From Vibrio madracius (GTDB lineage Bacteria > Pseudomonadota > Gammaproteobacteria > Enterobacterales > Vibrionaceae): DNA of 5,820 nucleotides. The notes beneath the pieces are model-generated. The model saw only the letters and a program-made list of their open reading frames with translations, was not told the origin of the DNA and did no database searches. This document shows, in pieces, positions 5,323 to 5,820 of this stretch. Made by a program: the position numbers and the translations under genes. How positions within the stretch are numbered: position 1 is the stretch's first letter; each line of letters opens with the position of its first letter. The DNA lies in NCBI GenBank assembly GCA_000695745.1, contig ASHK01000429.1, forward strand, positions 1 through 5,820. Reading direction: 5' to 3'.

Positions 5323-5820
5323 GTGACGGCACTAAAAAAAGATCTCTCCCACCTTATTCCTGATGCCATCAGCATTGCTCGTCTGGCTGGACAGCTCATA
5401 TTGGACATTTATGAAAACAAGCAATATGAGGCTTTTACCAAAGAAGATGAGACGCCAGTCACCACCGCTGACCTCGCGGCTCACAAACTGATTGTCGAAA
5501 AACTCAGTCAGTTAACACCAGATATTCCGGTACTGTCTGAAGAAGCGGCAGATATCAGTCTGGAACAACGTTCGCAATGGGATACCTATTGGCTTGTAGA
5601 TCCACTTGATGGTACTCAAGAGTTTATTGCTCGTAGCGGCGATTTCGCTACCATCATTGCACTGGTTCGAAATCATAAGCCGATTATGGGAATCGTTTAT
5701 GCGCCAGTGTCAGGCGTGACTTATTACGCCTACGAGAATAAAGGGGCGTGGAAGATCCCAGCGATGGATGAAAGCTTGAGAATTAACGTCCTCAAGCATG
5801 ATGCTCAAGATCAATCTATT
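5323..5820 (+). CDS. cysQ: CysQ, 3'(2'),5'-bisphosphate nucleotidase (3' end outside the window)
   Basis: CysQ removes the 3'-phosphate from adenosine 3',5'-bisphosphate (PAP) to give AMP, and so clears the by-product of sulfate assimilation; it is Mg-dependent and Li-sensitive in the family. The first 166 codons are present, open to the last base; usual length is about 245-275. It belongs to the inositol-monophosphatase fold: PVTTADLAAH (45-54), metal-binding Glu73/Glu74 in VLSEE, and the signature DPLDGT (93-98) with Asp93 and Asp96 as metal ligands, followed by QEFIARSGDF. The second conserved motif (WDxAAG-like) is beyond the window. The start is GTG at 5323, one base after the nudE stop codon, with TAGGA about 7 bases upstream inside the end of nudE, which indicates translational coupling. 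Confidence 0.94.
   Translation, partial: MTALKKDLSHLIPDAISIARLAGQLILDIYENKQYEAFTKEDETPVTTADLAAHKLIVEKLSQLTPDIPVLSEEAADISLEQRSQWDTYWLVDPLDGTQEFIARSGDFATIIALVRNHKPIMGIVYAPVSGVTYYAYENKGAWKIPAMDESLRINVLKHDAQDQSI

Noticed and set aside
1..5820. Hidden mobile element, defence system, CRISPR or new multi-gene system
   Set aside because: All but one gene belong to well-known core families; there are no transposase, integrase, direct repeats, spacer arrays or tRNA-linked attachment sites.

Overview
The window looks like a piece of the conserved core chromosome of a Vibrio species (Gammaproteobacteria, Vibrionaceae). The gene order tex - small unknown gene - bioH - comF - nfuA - nudE - cysQ and the close protein similarity to E. 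coli Tex, NfuA and NudE support this, but they rest on recall of the families, not on a database search. I see no insertion sequence, prophage, CRISPR array, tRNA or rRNA, and no sign of horizontally acquired DNA.

Layout. The window opens inside tex (+; about the first 210 residues are missing), which ends in a strong terminator at 1701-1727. A small gene of unknown function (-, 1754-2203) converges on it. An AT-rich gap (2204-2343) with three inverted repeats separates it from bioH (-, 2344-3113). An 81-bp divergent region leads into comF (+, 3195-3923). nfuA (+, 3992-4579) follows with its own well-formed promoter, an IscR-like operator and a strong terminator (4615-4651). A further promoter precedes the tightly coupled pair nudE-cysQ (+, 4764 to the window end); cysQ is cut off by the window edge.

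How the genes relate. They form several separate transcription units of housekeeping function: nucleic-acid binding (Tex), the last step of pimeloyl-ACP synthesis for biotin (BioH), DNA uptake in natural competence (ComF), Fe-S cluster delivery (NfuA), and removal of adenine nucleotide compounds (NudE with CysQ). NfuA and biotin synthesis are loosely linked because biotin synthase is an Fe-S enzyme, but the genes face opposite ways and share no promoter.

The most notable observations are at single-base level. bioH carries a one-base deletion that splits it into two reading frames. tex carries an insertion and a deletion 13 codons apart that cancel, leaving a stretch of out-of-frame protein inside the helix-hairpin-helix region. 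These are either sequencing or assembly indels or real lesions. The second notable feature is the nfuA promoter, where a near-consensus sigma-70 promoter is followed immediately by a 25-bp type-1-like IscR site. I did not find a new biological system here.
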